Notes under the pieces: generated by a model
What the model saw: only the letters and a program-made list of their open reading frames with translations
What the model was told of the DNA's origin: nothing
Database searches by the model: none
From: an uncultured Lachnospiraceae bacterium
GTDB lineage: Bacteria > Bacillota > Clostridia > Lachnospirales > Lachnospiraceae
Reading direction: 5' to 3'
Assembly: GCA_944381535.1 (NCBI GenBank)
Contig: CALWLN010000016.1
Span: forward strand, 1 to 64,000
DNA length: 64,000 nucleotides
Made by a program: the position numbers and the translations under genes
Shown here: one piece after another, positions 35,069 through 43,323 of the stretch
Position numbering within the stretch: the first letter of the stretch is position 1
How the letters are laid out: each line of letters starts with the position of its first letter

Positions 35069-35097
35069 TTGACTATCATCCGAAATCGGATTATAAT
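35069..35097 (+). promoter_or_regulatory. Strong promoter of the small RNA/leader
   Basis: TTGACT (35069-35074), exactly 17 bases, TATAAT (35092-35097). The spacer contains the palindrome CCGAAATCGG, a possible operator. Confidence 0.75.
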
Positions 35098-35103
35098 AAT
35101 GCC

Positions 35104-35242
35104 CGAACTCGGATAAAAGCGTCGGAGAAATATTTAGCAGAATAAGCCAAGATGTCATCGGAGGACAGATCATCGCAATGATTGATAGTCGGAGAAGATG
35201 TCGGGTGCGCCCGGTTATGAAAAAATAACCGGGCATTTTTTT
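35104..35242 (+). ncRNA. Probable small RNA or attenuator leader with TCGGA repeats
   Basis: A promoter at 35069-35097 and a strong intrinsic terminator (GCCCGGTTAT-GAAAAA-ATAACCGGGC at 35209-35234 plus T-run) bracket about 140 bases without an ORF. The interval contains TCGGA four times (35109, 35122, 35158, 35189), three of them TCGGAG. The coding start at 35284 is only 42 bases beyond, so it may instead be a terminator-controlled leader of the two small genes that follow. It matches no riboswitch class I recognise. Confidence 0.55.
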
Positions 35243-35283
35243 ATTCTGAAAATGTACGATGTAAAAAAGGGGTGAGGTTGAAA

Positions 35284-35640
35284 ATGAGGAACAGCGAAAA
35301 ACGTATAAACACGAAAATTTTCGAGAAAGTGGTATTTACAATTCAGCAATACTATTTGGGACGAGATATTCATTATATGTTTTTGCATGGCGGCTGTTAT
35401 TGGTTCGCTGCGACGCTAAGAAAATATATTCCGGGTTCAGATATTGTGTTCAATCGAAAAATACAGCACTGTGCCTGCCTCTTCAATCATGGGATCTATG
35501 ATATCCGGGGCAGGATCATGAATGAAGGATTTTGCATTGCCACCGCAAAGGACATCGATTATATGCGGAAGCACTTTGTTCCCGGTTTTGATACGGAGGC
35601 AATTGAAAATTACCTGGCTATTGTTATGAACGAGAGATAA
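35284..35640 (+). CDS. Small protein with papain-like Cys-His-Asp pattern
   Basis: A 118-residue protein not recognised by name. The pattern GGCYWFAATLRKYIP (Cys38), QHCACLFNHGIYDIRG (His62, Asp73) matches the order and spacing of cysteine-peptidase-like or transglutaminase-like folds: Cys at a helix start, His on a strand, Asp on the next strand. Whether it is active is unknown. ATG 35284 follows GGGGTGAGG; an earlier GTG at 35272 overlaps that site. No signal peptide. An SH3-like small protein gene begins 17 bases later, so the two are likely an operon. Confidence 0.6.
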   Translation: MRNSEKRINTKIFEKVVFTIQQYYLGRDIHYMFLHGGCYWFAATLRKYIPGSDIVFNRKIQHCACLFNHGIYDIRGRIMNEGFCIATAKDIDYMRKHFVPGFDTEAIENYLAIVMNER

Positions 35641-35657
35641 TAGGAGGAAGATGTTGT

Positions 35658-35930
35658 ATGTGGCAAGAAAAAAGCAATATTGGAACAAAAGCAGCTCAGA
35701 GCATTATAGGTACAAAGCTGCCCTGCAAGGTAAAGCTTCTGTCTGATTATGTGACAGTCTATACAGGGGCAGGATTTGAATATGTCTCCATAGGTTCTGT
35801 GTCGGATGTGGATAAACCTGAAATCGCGGAAGTAAAAGAAGGCAAAGAATCAAGATTATGGGGAAGCCTTAAGTCCGGTTCGGGATGGATCCCGCTGGAC
35901 CAGGTAGAGGTGATTCAAAATGATTTTTAG
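35658..35930 (+). CDS. Small SH3-domain-like protein
   Basis: A 90-residue protein whose second half reads as a bacterial SH3 domain (VKLLSDYVTVYTGAGFEYVS to WGSLKSGSGWIPLDQVEVI). SH3b domains usually bind cell-wall peptides, but no signal peptide is present. Start follows AGGAGGAAGATGTTGT. It is paired with the Cys-His-Asp small protein and ends at a terminator, so the two form a compact two-gene unit. Confidence 0.6.
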   Translation: MWQEKSNIGTKAAQSIIGTKLPCKVKLLSDYVTVYTGAGFEYVSIGSVSDVDKPEIAEVKEGKESRLWGSLKSGSGWIPLDQVEVIQNDF

Positions 35931-35950
35931 CAGGATATTATGAAAGGCTG

Positions 35951-35983
35951 TCCGCCCTTGCTGCCGGCAAGGGCGGATTTTTT
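35951..35983 (+). terminator. Intrinsic terminator
   Basis: Eleven-bp perfect stem TCCGCCCTTGC / GCAAGGGCGGA (35951-35961, 35967-35977) followed by TTTTTT. Confidence 0.85.
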
Positions 35984-36064
35984 GACATTTAGGGAATATT
36001 TCCTTTAAAATATTGTCTTAATGGATAGAGGGCCTTCCACATTACCGTAGAAAGGGGGATGAGC

Positions 36065-36622
36065 ATGGAGGATTTAGAGATCATAGACTTATACCTGCAG
36101 CGCAGCGAAATGGCCATTTCGGAAACAGCAAAGAAATATGGGACTTTCTGCCACAGGATAGCAAAGAATATTTTACAGATTGACGCGGACGCCGAGGAAT
36201 GTGTCAACGATACCTATTTGCAGGCCTGGAGGTCGATCCCCCCGCAGCAGCCGCAAAGGCTGGGGGCCTGGCTCGGTAAGATCGTGCGCAATATCGCAAT
36301 CAATCTCTGGACGAAGAATCACAGGCAGAAGCGTTATGCCGGTATGGAAGAGCTGCTGGATGAACTGGAGGATTGTATCCCGTCTCCGAGAACTGTGGAA
36401 CAGGAACTGGAAGGGCAGGAACTGACAGAAGTTCTGAATGCATGGCTGGCGTCCCTTGCCCATGAGGACCGAATCCTGTTTGTGCGCCGTTATTGGCTTG
36501 GTGCAGCAGTGAAAACCCTTGCAGCGGAATATGGTATTGCTCCGGAAAAAATGGCAAAGCGCATGTACGGACTCCGGAAAAATTTGAAAGCGGCGCTTGA
36601 AAAGGAGGGCTATTCATTATGA
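36065..36622 (+). CDS. Sigma-70 family (ECF-like) RNA polymerase sigma factor
   Basis: A 185-residue sigma factor with region 2 (CHRIAKNILQIDADAEECVN, then YLQAWRSIPP) and a region 4 helix-turn-helix (VKTLAAEYGIAPEKMAKRMY). ATG 36065 lies six bases after AAAGGGGG; the ATG at 36059 is too close. Its stop overlaps the start of a membrane protein gene (ATGA), the usual arrangement for a sigma factor and its anti-sigma partner. That partner is broken here. Confidence 0.82.
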   Translation: MEDLEIIDLYLQRSEMAISETAKKYGTFCHRIAKNILQIDADAEECVNDTYLQAWRSIPPQQPQRLGAWLGKIVRNIAINLWTKNHRQKRYAGMEELLDELEDCIPSPRTVEQELEGQELTEVLNAWLASLAHEDRILFVRRYWLGAAVKTLAAEYGIAPEKMAKRMYGLRKNLKAALEKEGYSL

Positions 36623-37279
36623 GAGAAAAAGAAGTAAAGAAATTGTATCACAGTATCACGGATATCAGCGAAGCATACGTGGAAGAGGCATGGCGCTGCA
36701 AACCTGCCGCAAAGAAAAGAAAGCGGTTTTTGCTTATGGCAGCGTGCCTGCTGCTGGCACTTGCGCTGTGTGGATTTGGTTATGCCCTATCCGTATTGGG
36801 GTGTGGGCTCTGCTTCGTCCGTTGGCTTCGATAAGCTTACAAACCCCTTTGGAACTGTCAATGTTGACAAGGATTCAGTGACCGAGATTGACGATAACGC
36901 ATGGACCAGAAGCGACATCATTACGGATTACACAAATATTTTTGCTGACAATTCCGTGTGCTACGCACTGGACGGCGGTACGATTCCGGCGCTTTATTTC
37001 AGTCCTGGGTATATGATTATTTTTACGCAGGAAGATGAAAGCGGGTGGACGTTGAGCCCCGGAGAAGAAGCCGTTTTTGAATTGTCGCTGAACGACAGAC
37101 AGAACCTGGAATTGGAGTTCGGCTATGTATTAAATGGCCGGTATTATGTGTTGGCGGCTGTGTCGGGGCATGAGTTCAGCGAAACATTCAAGGCGCCGGA
37201 AAATGGGGAATATTATTTCTGCGTTACGAACCGGTCAAGTGAAAACGCAGTCATTGTAACGGGAGCTGTTGGAAAATAA
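36619..37279 (+). pseudogene. Broken anti-sigma-like gene fused to a secreted-protein remnant
   Basis: The first frame (36619-36834) encodes 58 residues typical of an anti-sigma factor start: cytoplasmic segment, KKRKRFLLMAACLLLALALC membrane segment, then it diverges. A second frame supplies 165 residues of a secreted beta-rich domain (SVGFDKLTNPFGTVNVDKDS to NAVIVTGAVGK). The joint is near 36790. Two neighbouring genes, or two ends of one, appear joined by a deletion, leaving the sigma factor without an intact regulator. Confidence 0.6.
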
Positions 37280-37319
37280 GCAGCCGTCCGGAAGGGGATG
37301 CTGATAGAGCGCACCGGAA

Positions 37320-37895
37320 TTATCTGTCTTTCACCACACCGGACATTCCATTGCAAATGAGCTTGGTGGCGATTTCAATCAATTCATCCAGCGGGAGCTT
37401 CTTTCCGTCAGCTACCCACTGCCGGTACAGCAGAGTGGAATTTGCCCCGAAATAGGCGAACACCAGATTTTCCGAATACTCATCCAGGCCAAAAACGCCC
37501 CGGTTTGTTTTACGCCGGTGATCCATGATCCGTTTGTTGATTTTTTCCCATACCGGGCGGTAGCTTCCGCTGCACATCAGGCGCTCATGGAGCAGCGGCA
37601 TATTTGTGGCATGCTCAAAAAACAGCCGGATCAAATCGCGGATATCCTTCATACTGCCGTAGGATACCTTCCGCCCGATAAAATTCTCCGCTATTTCCTC
37701 CTGGAGCTCTTCCAGTAACTGGTCCAGGCTGGCGTAGTGAAGGTAAAACGTCTTGCGGTTGATCTGGGCCCGCTGCGCCAGCTCTTTAATCGTGATCTGT
37801 TCATAATCCATTTCGCAAATCATTGCCTTGAAGGCATTATGAATCGCCTTCCTGGTTTTTCTGACGCGCAGATCCTCCTTATTTTCCCGTTCCAT
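37320..37895 (-). CDS. TetR-family transcriptional regulator
   Basis: A 191-residue TetR repressor; the helix-turn-helix is ITIKELAQRAQINRKTFYLHY and a TetR_C_33-like helical ligand domain follows. ATG 37895 follows GGGAGGGATTCTAC at proper spacing. It is divergent from the MoxR-DUF58 gene and might repress it, but no operator is evident. Confidence 0.85.
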   Translation of the reverse strand: MERENKEDLRVRKTRKAIHNAFKAMICEMDYEQITIKELAQRAQINRKTFYLHYASLDQLLEELQEEIAENFIGRKVSYGSMKDIRDLIRLFFEHATNMPLLHERLMCSGSYRPVWEKINKRIMDHRRKTNRGVFGLDEYSENLVFAYFGANSTLLYRQWVADGKKLPLDELIEIATKLICNGMSGVVKDR

Positions 37896-38281
37896 GTAGA
37901 ATCCCTCCCTGTTATGCCGCAAAAATAATCGCTGTGTCGCATATTACACGAAATAAATGATATTGCCCATTGATTCTGGGCTCTGTCTCCCATTATAATA
38001 CGAATGTGAGGAAAAAGAAACACGAAAGAAATAAATTGCTTTAACAAACGAAAGCGACAGGCGCAGTATATACTTTTGGTATATACCGTAACAACCTATT
38101 GGAGATTCCGGGCCGAAAAACCAGGCTCTATAATGAATATAAGAGTAAAAAGGGGCTCCGGTATATGGCGCCGATAAAAGTATAAACTTGTGAGTTAAAA
38201 CTGCATAACGAAACGAGACTTCCCCATACGGTGGGGAATGATTACAATAAAATAAAAAAGCCAGGAAAGAAGGGATGTTGT
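37896..38281. other. Intergenic region between TetR and MoxR genes
   Basis: No ORF. It holds a plus-strand promoter candidate TTGATT-18-TATAAT (37970-37999), the pair GTATATAC...GGTATATACC (38068-38087), and a 20-base stretch CATAACGAAACGAGACTTCC (38203-38222) that recurs with one change at 25413-25432 after the LysR gene. Confidence 0.5.
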
Positions 38282-40060
38282 TTGGAAGAGCTGCGCACAG
38301 CCATACAAAATGTGATGGACCAGGTAAATCGTGTGATTCTGGGAAAGGAGCGGGAAATCCGGGAGATCATGCTGGCTTTTCTGGCAAACGGCCATATTCT
38401 TCTGGAGGACATCCCCGGCGTGGGGAAAACCACCCTGGCGCTGGCATTTTCCAGGGGGATGGAACTGGACTACCGGCGGATTCAGTTTACGCCGGACGTT
38501 CTTCCCTCGGATCTGACCGGTTTTTCCATTTACCGCCGGGACCAGGAGCGGTTTGTCTACCAGCAGGGCAGCGTGTTCTGTAACCTGCTGCTGGCCGATG
38601 AGTTGAACCGGACGTCCCCCAAGACCCAGTCGGCCCTTCTGGAGGTGATGGAGGAGCGGAAAGTGACGGTGGAGGGCGTAACCCGCAGCGTTCCCTCCCC
38701 CTTTCTTGTGATTGCCACCCAAAATCCCTCCGGCACCGCAGGCACCCAGTCCCTGCCCGAAGCCCAGGTGGACCGGTTTATGGTAAGCCTTTCCGTGGGC
38801 TACCCCGATTTTGAGAGCGAACTGGCCATGGCCATGGGAGTCAGCGAAAAAAGCCGGGTGGAGGAAATCCGTCCGGCCATGGACGGAAATCTGCTGCTGA
38901 AGGCCCAGGGAGCCGTCTGTAAGGTATATTTAAAGGAATCCGTATCCCGGTATGTGGTGGAGCTGATTCGGGCCACCCGGGAGCACCGCCTGCTGGAGCG
39001 GGGCGGAAGCCCCCGGGCTACCATTGCCCTGGTTCGGATGGCGCTGGCGGCGGCGGAGCTGCTGCTTTTCCTTGGCATGTTCGCCCTATCCCTATATTTG
39101 AAAAAAAATCTGAAGGCAGGCTTTTTGGGACAGATGCTTGTACTGGACAAGCACAGGGAAAGCCCTTGTCCTGTTTTAATAGAAAATACGGGGCGTCTGC
39201 CGGCGGGAAGGTTTCGGCTGCGCTTCCGGCAGGCCTACTGGAACCGCCCGGAGGAAAAATCAGCCTTTCTGTATGGCAATGCCGGCGGCGGGGAGGGACA
39301 GCCCCGGGATTTTCCCTATGACAGTGACGGAGAGACAGCGGATTTTTCTATCGACGCGCCCTGGTGCGGCCTGCTGACGCTCTCCATAGACAGCGCCCGG
39401 GCCTACGATTATCTTTCACTGTTTAAAGTCCGCATTCAGGCGGAGGGAGAGCTGCGGGTTGCCGTTCTGCCCGGGGAGGCGCCCATGAAAATCAGCTTCT
39501 CCCCCGGCTTTGCCGATCAGCTTGGCTGGAAGGAGGACGTCCGGCCCGTCCCGGGAGGCGGCAGCGGAGAGGTCCGGCAGTTGCGGGAATATGCTCCGGG
39601 GGATTCCTATCGTCTGATTCACTGGAACCAGACGGCACGGATGGATGACCTTTGGGTGAAGGAGCGGGAGTCGGAGCAGGAACAGACGATCCTTTTGTAT
39701 CTGAGCCTTCTTTCCCCGGAGCAGCGGAGCATACAGGAGCTGGACGCTTTTTTTGAAGTACTTCACTCGCTGGTGACAGGGCTTCTTGCGGAACGGCTTT
39801 CCGTCCATGTCCGATGGAGAGAGCCGGGTGGCGCGGCCGGCGGCATGGCTGTAGACAGTGTGGAGGACTGCTGCGCCATGCTGTTGTGTTTATATGAGAG
39901 CGACAGTCTCCGCAAGGGCGGTACCGAGGATTTTACGGAAAGAGAAATGGGGCTCTGCCTGGATTTGGATCTGAGTCTTTTCTCACAGGGCAGGGAGGTT
40001 TTCCGATTTTCCCCGGAAAAGTATCGGGAGCAGCTGGAACAGACGGTGATTCCCCTTTAA
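38282..40060 (+). CDS. MoxR AAA ATPase fused in frame to DUF58 protein
   Basis: A 592-residue ORF. Residues 1 to about 255 are a MoxR ATPase (Walker A GVGKTTL, Walker B LLLADELNRTSP, sensor IATQNPSG) that stops at GGSPRATIALVRM, just where its C-terminal lid should begin. It continues directly into the second membrane segment of a DUF58 protein and its full von Willebrand-like domain (REYAPGDSYRLIHWNQTARM). MoxR and DUF58 genes are normally separate neighbours with a transglutaminase, as here. The in-frame joint near 39055 looks like a deletion that removed the MoxR lid and the DUF58 start. The start is TTG 38282 after AAGAAGGGATG; GTG 38231 is possible. Confidence 0.7.
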   Translation: MEELRTAIQNVMDQVNRVILGKEREIREIMLAFLANGHILLEDIPGVGKTTLALAFSRGMELDYRRIQFTPDVLPSDLTGFSIYRRDQERFVYQQGSVFCNLLLADELNRTSPKTQSALLEVMEERKVTVEGVTRSVPSPFLVIATQNPSGTAGTQSLPEAQVDRFMVSLSVGYPDFESELAMAMGVSEKSRVEEIRPAMDGNLLLKAQGAVCKVYLKESVSRYVVELIRATREHRLLERGGSPRATIALVRMALAAAELLLFLGMFALSLYLKKNLKAGFLGQMLVLDKHRESPCPVLIENTGRLPAGRFRLRFRQAYWNRPEEKSAFLYGNAGGGEGQPRDFPYDSDGETADFSIDAPWCGLLTLSIDSARAYDYLSLFKVRIQAEGELRVAVLPGEAPMKISFSPGFADQLGWKEDVRPVPGGGSGEVRQLREYAPGDSYRLIHWNQTARMDDLWVKERESEQEQTILLYLSLLSPEQRSIQELDAFFEVLHSLVTGLLAERLSVHVRWREPGGAAGGMAVDSVEDCCAMLLCLYESDSLRKGGTEDFTEREMGLCLDLDLSLFSQGREVFRFSPEKYREQLEQTVIPL

Positions 40061-40136
40061 GGAAGAAATGGAACAGATGACGCGCGTCTTTGCGGGAGGA
40101 ATCGGAATATTCCCCTTGAAGACGGGAGGTGGAAAT

Positions 40137-42401
40137 GTGAAGACAGAAATAGTGGCAGACAAAAAAAGAACGAGGGAGCATGGCGGCTTTGAACGCTTTG
40201 ATCTGCTGTTTTCCTTAACAGCCATTTACGGTCTGATATTTCTTCTGGCGTCCGTGGATGACATTCAGTTTTCTCTGTGGCTCACCCTTCTCGTCTCCGC
40301 AGTGCCGGGAATTTTTCTCTGGTATCTGAACCGGCGGGGGAAAAAGAAATGGCTTTGGGCCTGTTTTCTGATCCTGCTTTTTGCATGCCTGCTTTCCCTT
40401 TGTATTCCGGGACTGCGGGAACAGCTGCAGATGTTTTTGACCGCCTTTTTGGGCACGGCCCGGGAAAGGGGCGGGGAGGTAACCGGGGCTGTACTGTTTC
40501 TCACAACATCAGCTTCCCTTGCGGTGTTTCTTCTGGAATCGGTTATGGGTACCCACTGGCCCATGGATCTGATGACGACGCTGGCCCTGCTGATCGTGCC
40601 GTTCCTGGGGATTGAACCCCAAGTTCCGGCGGTTTTTCTGTTTTTTGTTTTTCAGATTGCCTTTTGGGGGCTGAAAGGACTGGCGAATCCGCAGGGAAGA
40701 CGGCTGGCCTCTGAAATTCAAAAGGGAAGGCGAAGCAGGAGCAAGGCGGCTATGGCAGCGCTGTTGTCCGCTGTGTTTCTGGTTTCATTTCTTGTGGTAA
40801 GCAGTAATGTGGAGTGGTTTTTTCAAGCGGCCTACAATGCGGAAGGGGTTCTTATGAGAACCGCAAAACAGGTGAGCGGAAGGGTGGAAAATCCCAATAA
40901 CGGAGCGGTGAGCCGGGGAAATCTCTATCCGGCCGGTATGGAACAGCTGCAAGTCCAAACAGACAAAGAGCCCACGGAAACCATTTATCTGAGAGGTTTT
41001 ACCGGGGGAGACTACCGTGACGGAGAGTGGCAGCCCGCCGACGATACGTCTGTCTTTGCGTTGATGAATGAGAATACGCTTCACTGGGACCAATGGGAAA
41101 GCTGGATTGCCGGCATGTATGACACCATGTATTTTGTTCTGAATTCCAGCATGGGCTGGGCAGACAATCCTGTTGAAACACGGGAATTGTGGATCCGGCA
41201 GGGGGAAAATGTAAGGGAGCAATGGTACACCCCTTATTTTAGCATGTGGAATCGGCGGGACCGATATCAAGGCGGGTATGGGGAAAATGAATATGGGTAC
41301 CAGTATTATGAATTGGGTGAGATGAAGGTTGACTGGGGGAGCATCCCGCCGGATATGGAAACCCTCGGAGAGTGGTATTATGAAATTCAGGATGCTTATA
41401 TGAAAGAGATCGGCAGCGTGTATACCAGCGTTCCGACGGAGGACCTGTCCCGTCTTGCGCAGTTGTGCGCAGACAATCCGGTAGAAAGTTCGGAGGAGGC
41501 TACTGCGCTGATTCTCTCGATCCTACAGAATAGCGCTGTTTACACACGGACCCCCGGACTGTTTCCCATGAATCAGGACCCGGTGGAGTATTTCCTGTTT
41601 GAAGGGCAGGAGGGATATTGCCAGCATTTTGCCTCCGCGGCGGTTCTCATGTACCGGCTGTATGGGATACCGGCTCGGTATACCACGGGATACGCTGTTT
41701 CGCCCTCGGCCTTCGAACCACAGGCGGACGGGACCTATCTGGCGGTGGTGACGGACGAATCCGCCCACGCCTGGCCGGAGATTTTCCTGGAGGATTATGG
41801 CTGGGTTCCCATTGAAGCCACGCCTTCCGGGGACAACACTGTTCCTGTTTTCCCTGGAATGGACCGTGGGCTGCTGGAAGAATTTATGGCCGGACAAAAC
41901 TGGAACCTGGAAGTATTACAGCAATCGGAGCCTGTGAACAGCGAATCTGAGAACGCCTCCGATACGCAGGACGCTTCCTTTGGGCTGGTCCTTCCTCAAT
42001 GGCAGGTTCAGTGGGAATGGGTGCTGTTCCTTTTGTTTCTGGTTGTCTGGGTATTTCTGCTTTACCGGATGTCCCGGCTGCGGGGAATGGAGATCATGGA
42101 CGTGCGAAAAGCCTTTGCCGGAATCCGAAAAGCCCTGCATTTTGCGGGACTTCTGAAGGAATACGATCACTCGGAGGAGGATCTGATCCTGCAACTGCCG
42201 GGGGTGACCCCGGAAATTACGGACGGTCAGGCCAGGAAATTGCTGCTGCTTGTGCAGGCTGCTTCCTTCGGCAGAGTTCCGGTGGAGGAGGCAAAGGAAG
42301 AGGAAGTTCGCGGGATGTACCGTCAGATTGTGAAATCAATCTACCGGAGGCTGCCGCTCTGGAAAAAGCCGCTGTTTAAATATGGAAAATCATTTTTATA
42401 A
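40137..42401 (+). CDS. Membrane transglutaminase-domain protein (TgpA-like)
   Basis: A 754-residue protein: about six N-terminal membrane segments, an extracytoplasmic region with a transglutaminase core, and a last membrane segment (WVLFLLFLVVWVFLLYRM) before a cytoplasmic tail. The catalytic Cys is in EGYCQHFASAAVLMY (about residue 495), His in ESAHAWPEIF, Asp/Glu region in GWVPIEATPSG. Usual partner of MoxR and DUF58 in cell-envelope loci. GTG 40137 with GGGAGG seven bases upstream is preferred to ATG 40068, which lies directly behind the DUF58 stop. Confidence 0.8.
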   Translation: MKTEIVADKKRTREHGGFERFDLLFSLTAIYGLIFLLASVDDIQFSLWLTLLVSAVPGIFLWYLNRRGKKKWLWACFLILLFACLLSLCIPGLREQLQMFLTAFLGTARERGGEVTGAVLFLTTSASLAVFLLESVMGTHWPMDLMTTLALLIVPFLGIEPQVPAVFLFFVFQIAFWGLKGLANPQGRRLASEIQKGRRSRSKAAMAALLSAVFLVSFLVVSSNVEWFFQAAYNAEGVLMRTAKQVSGRVENPNNGAVSRGNLYPAGMEQLQVQTDKEPTETIYLRGFTGGDYRDGEWQPADDTSVFALMNENTLHWDQWESWIAGMYDTMYFVLNSSMGWADNPVETRELWIRQGENVREQWYTPYFSMWNRRDRYQGGYGENEYGYQYYELGEMKVDWGSIPPDMETLGEWYYEIQDAYMKEIGSVYTSVPTEDLSRLAQLCADNPVESSEEATALILSILQNSAVYTRTPGLFPMNQDPVEYFLFEGQEGYCQHFASAAVLMYRLYGIPARYTTGYAVSPSAFEPQADGTYLAVVTDESAHAWPEIFLEDYGWVPIEATPSGDNTVPVFPGMDRGLLEEFMAGQNWNLEVLQQSEPVNSESENASDTQDASFGLVLPQWQVQWEWVLFLLFLVVWVFLLYRMSRLRGMEIMDVRKAFAGIRKALHFAGLLKEYDHSEEDLILQLPGVTPEITDGQARKLLLLVQAASFGRVPVEEAKEEEVRGMYRQIVKSIYRRLPLWKKPLFKYGKSFL

Positions 42402-42426
42402 TAGAGAGATACCAGGAGGAATGAGA

Positions 42427-42781
42427 ATGAATACCAAGGCAAAGGTGAAGATTGCCACAGACGTGGCTATGACGGTTTTGTTGATGCTGCTTATGGCATT
42501 TGAATTGATTGGCAGGATGGCCCATGAGTGGATGGGAATAGGGATGTTTCTGCTGTTTATCCTGCACCACGTTCTCAACCGGAAGTGGAGCAAAAATCTG
42601 TTGAAATACCCGAGGGATTCCCGGATACATGTTCCTGCGGAATCAATTTGTCTTTTTTGACTTTGAGGAACCGCTGATTTTCTTCTTTGGGGATTATCTG
42701 GCTGTCATGGGCCTGTTTGTCTTTATCGGCCACTATCTGGCCAGGGCAGCCCAGCATGCGAAAAAGAGACGCGCAAAATGA
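42427..42781 (+). pseudogene. DUF4405 membrane protein with internal deletion
   Basis: ATG 42427 after AGGAGG opens a DUF4405/cytochrome b-like start (DVAMTVLLMLLMAFELIGRM then FILHHVLNRKWSKNLLK), which breaks near 42605. Another frame gives its C-terminus (MFLRNQFVFFDFEEPLIFFF, then GDYLAVMGLFVFIGHYLAR) to TGA 42779-42781. About 100 middle residues, including two membrane segments, are missing and the frame is shifted. Confidence 0.65.
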
Positions 42782-42844
42782 CAGCAGGAGAAGGGTGGCC
42801 GGAAGACGCAAGGCCAGCCGTTTCCTGTGGGGTGATCTTGGGGC

Positions 42845-43237
42845 TTACTCCGTTACGTGCTCCAGGCCCTGGGCCAGCATGGTGTGTACGTGGCTGTCGG
42901 CAAGAGAATAATAAATGGTCTTGCCGTCCCGGCGGTATTTTACCAGATGAAACTGTTTTAAGACCCGAAGCTGGTGAGAGATGGCGCTCTGGGTCATGCC
43001 CAGGGCCTGGGCAATGTCGCAGACGCACAGCTCCTTTAAGGAGAGGGCGTGGAGGATTCGGATTCTGGTGGGGTCCCCGAACACCTTGAACAAATCCGCC
43101 AGACGGCACAGGTTTTCCTCGCTGAGCATGGAGTCTATGTGTATATGGTGATGGTGCCGCGTTTCGCAGACCGGTACGCTGTCATCGGACGCGGCCCCTT
43201 GCAGGGGAATATGTTCCGGAAAATCTTTTTTGGCCAA
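42845..43237 (-). CDS. ArsR/SmtB-family metal-sensing repressor
   Basis: A 130-residue regulator with the metal-site helix ELCVCDIAQALGMTQSAISHQL (the Cys-x-Cys of CadC/ArsR) and an N-terminal ETRHHHHIHID stretch that could add ligands. It should release its operator on binding zinc, cadmium or lead. It starts at TTG 43237, eight bases after AAAGGAGG; longer ORF readings run back into the ATPase gene. It lies downstream of the P-type ATPase on the same strand and probably represses it through the site at 45728-45746. Confidence 0.82.
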   Translation of the reverse strand: MAKKDFPEHIPLQGAASDDSVPVCETRHHHHIHIDSMLSEENLCRLADLFKVFGDPTRIRILHALSLKELCVCDIAQALGMTQSAISHQLRVLKQFHLVKYRRDGKTIYYSLADSHVHTMLAQGLEHVTE

Positions 43238-43323
43238 TGAAGGTTCCTCCTTTGCTGTGAATCGTTTCTCTATCATTATAGCACATCCGGGGGGCGGCTG
43301 CCCAGTAGATTCAAATTTTTGGA

